In this document: one piece after another, positions 61,517 through 64,000 of the stretch | Layout of the letters: each line of letters starts with the position of its first letter | Position numbering within the stretch: position 1 is the first letter of the stretch | Assembly: GCA_012295275.1 (NCBI GenBank) | Contig: CM022667.1 | Span: forward strand, 22,408,595-22,472,594 | Direction: 5' to 3' | Length of the DNA stretch: 64,000 bases | Source: Chrysomallon squamiferum | Lineage: Eukaryota > Mollusca > Gastropoda > Neomphalida > Peltospiridae | Made by a program: the position numbers and the translations under genes | The notes under the pieces: model-generated | What the model saw: only the letters and a program-made list of their open reading frames with translations | What the model was told of the DNA's origin: nothing | The model's database searches: none

Positions 61517-64000
61517 TCAATGACTACACTGCCTTGATAGTTATGTAACATCATAGTAATGCATAATAATATTTTCCATCCAAAAAAATAGTTATTTTTA
61601 TTTCAAAACCAAAATATAACATTTTGAAGCTGGCTGCAATCTCCAAATTGTGTATTACAGTCTAGATACTTTTTTTCCATGCAAATACAAACTGGATTTA
61701 ACCATCATTTGACTTCAGCTACAGCAATAATATATATATATATATTTAAATTATGGTGTTTGCTGTTTCTGTTGAATTTCTCCCTTTTAAAATATATTGT
61801 CATTATTTTCCTTTCTTACATATAAACTACATACATATATGTACATTAATAAAATTCTAACAGATTTTGTTAACTGAAACAAAATTACTGAATATTTAAA
61901 AAAAGAAAAGAAAAAAAATTATTGTAAATTCAGTAGGAAGTTATATAATAATTAAAATATCTTGACTGAGTTAGTGGTAATTTATGATTATCCTTCAGAT
62001 TATAATAATTTGGTTACGTTTATATTAATATTTTTTATTGTTTAATTAAACTTAATTTAATTTCTTCTTTTTTTTCTTTTTTTTAAATTTAATTAATATT
62101 TTGGTAATAATTTAAATATATAAATTCATTATAACTGTATCTTTGATACTTTTTTTTGTTTATTAATTAAAAATGTTACTAGGCAACACAAAGAAAACAT
62201 TTTTATTTGTGATTCTGTTGTGATCTATAAATCTCACACCAGCTGTATTTGATGGTCTTGTAAATATTTTCAAGCTTTTTATTCATAAATATCTTGTTCA
62301 GACAAATTTGGATTACAGATATGTCTATGATAATGATCTGTGTTTGCATTTTTTTTTTTTGTTAAGAAATGTTATACATGCTTGTTTGTGATTGTTCTTT
62401 CTTTTCTTTTTTGCCCCTTATTTTTGCCCAACACAAGAACATGAAAGAGAATATATTTATAATTATTATTATTAAACAAATCCCAAATAATTATTTTTAT
62501 GTTATTGAGGTCTCACGTCTTCAGAATGTAGTTTGCTGATAATTAGTTGGAACTAGATGGTGTTTTCTGTCATTTCTTGTTCAGATTTTGTTAAAGTATG
62601 ACAGATTAATTATAAAATACTTTTAGGTTTAGTGTAATCATTAAAAAAAAGATTTTGTATTTAATTATTTTTTTAAATTTTTCTGTTTTTAAATTGTCTT
62701 TGAATCACACATCTTTGTATAATACAGGGTCTTGATAAAGAAGCATGTTTTTTTTTGTTTTTTGTATTGTAGTTCATAAATGTTTTATAATACAGAATTT
62801 TTTGAATTAACTGATATTAACAAGTTATCAGTGGTACAGTATAATAGTCAATCTGTTTGCATCTAAAAGAATAATACACAGAACATTTTTTTTATTTTTA
62901 TGAATTTTTATTTATTATTCATCTTTTTAAAAATAAAATACTAAGGTTTCATAATATATTTTTAAGAAGGTTGATAATAATCCTGTTACTGCCAGTAAAT
63001 AGCTACAAATGACTGTTTCTTCTTCACAGCTGTAGATAAAAATATGTATTTTAAATAATGGTTATACTAAAATGGAGAGATAAAGCAATTTAGGAAAAAA
63101 TTATTGCATTCAGTTAAGCTAATTAAAATAATAATAAAAGTTGGATTAAGTTAGCATTTCCAAAAAGTGTAAGTAGTTAAAACATTTTATTTCCTCTTAA
63201 TGAAACCATGACCTTTCATTGATCTAATTTGTGTGGGTGGGGGGGAGGATTAGACTATTCCCCATGAAAAGTTAACTCTTGAGATAGTTCTGATTTTTAA
63301 AATGCCAGAATTAATAGAAAAGTTTGTTTTCTCAATAAGGCTTTTTCATTATCATTACAAAGTTTATATAGCTGTAAGCAGGGAATTGTCATTTTGTCAA
63401 TATGGTATTTTCATTATTACGTATATAACTATAAACAGGAACATTGAATTTAGAAAATGGGGCCTACTAGTAGAAGCAAGGGTTTCCTATCCATCTTCTG
63501 TTCAAAATAGGCAGCAGTGAACTTATTCATAAATCATTAATGCACAACTTTTTAAAACAGAAGTGTCATTTATAGTGAAACTACTTTCAATGGTGCTTGT
63601 ATCAAGTTGTTATCACTGTCTCATTTTTTTTTTTTTTCTTTAACTATGCTTATTTATTACATTTTAGTATTCACATTTTAGTGTTTATAAATTATATACT
63701 TCAGTATAATTAATTTCATATATTATTTTAATGTTTTAATGATCATTTATGTTAGTTTCAGATTCAAATTTACATTTAAAATATGGGACCATGTGTAATC
63801 CCATATAAGTGTAAATAAATGATTCCATAACTTCATAAGCAAACAGATTTTAATTTAGGTTTTTTTTTCCCAATCACTCATAACAAATATAGAAGTTGAT
63901 TTAGTCTTAAAACCAGTTTGTTGGACGTATAGAAAAATTGTTGTATTCATAATTTAAAATGTCTTAAGAATAAATAACATAAATATTGAAGTGTTGTTGT
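61517..64000 (+). other. mep-1-like 3' UTR and downstream sequence
   Basis: AT-rich, without a convincing open frame. Candidate AATAAA signals occur at 61848-61853 and again near 63815 and 63970, so the 3' UTR may be short (about 0.35 kb) or span most of this region. No RNA gene or mobile element was recognised. Confidence 0.55.

Overview
This is a eukaryotic (metazoan) genomic window: strongly AT-rich, intron-dense, with many ATT, TA and CA/TG microsatellites, no bacterial-style operons, and consensus GT-AG introns. The gene content (HYDIN, a MEP-1-type zinc-finger protein, a KIAA1143 homologue, tRNA-Sec) fits an invertebrate. The repeat-laden long introns and protein style suggest a lophotrochozoan, plausibly a cephalopod mollusc. 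That assignment is inference and no species is claimed.

Region 1 (1-43,996, plus strand) is the 3' part of one very large gene, HYDIN. I traced 60 coding exons whose splice phases all match. They add up to 11,679 coding bases, about 3,892 residues plus stop, with no frame break. The gene begins upstream of the window. In order it contains ASH/MSP-like beta-sandwich repeats (exons 1-9), a linker and adenylate-kinase-like domain with a P-loop (exons 10-17), a charged coiled-coil/low-complexity linker (exons 18-26), and a long C-terminal ASH/MSP array (exons 27-60). HYDIN is a ciliary central-apparatus (C2b projection) protein. Its introns carry microsatellites, a minisatellite, a pogo/Tigger-like relic and a short TIR transposon.

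Region 2 (43,997-51,800) is convergent with HYDIN. On the minus strand lies a three-exon KIAA1143 homologue (131 aa predicted). Its 3.8 kb first intron holds a decayed FLYWCH/MULE-type transposase fragment and a second, longer copy of the TIR transposon. About 325 bp upstream of its start codon, on the same strand, is a complete selenocysteine tRNA gene (tRNA-Sec, anticodon TCA), with an upstream TATA box, a CRE-like site and an octamer placed as in type-3 Pol III promoters.

Region 3 (51,800-57,616) is intergenic and 5' regulatory sequence. It contains a second pogo/Tigger-like relic, a long ATT microsatellite, and a cluster of CRE (TGACGTCA), CCAAT and E-box motifs that looks like the promoter of the next gene.

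Region 4 (57,617-61,516, plus strand) is a single 1,299-codon exon encoding a MEP-1-like multi-zinc-finger protein, a family linked to Mi-2 chromatin complexes. A splice acceptor sits immediately before the ATG. The remaining 2.5 kb is AT-rich 3' UTR and downstream sequence.

Two ciliary/chromatin genes are thus separated by a short housekeeping segment (KIAA1143 and tRNA-Sec). I see no evidence of functional coupling beyond proximity and shared CRE-like motifs.
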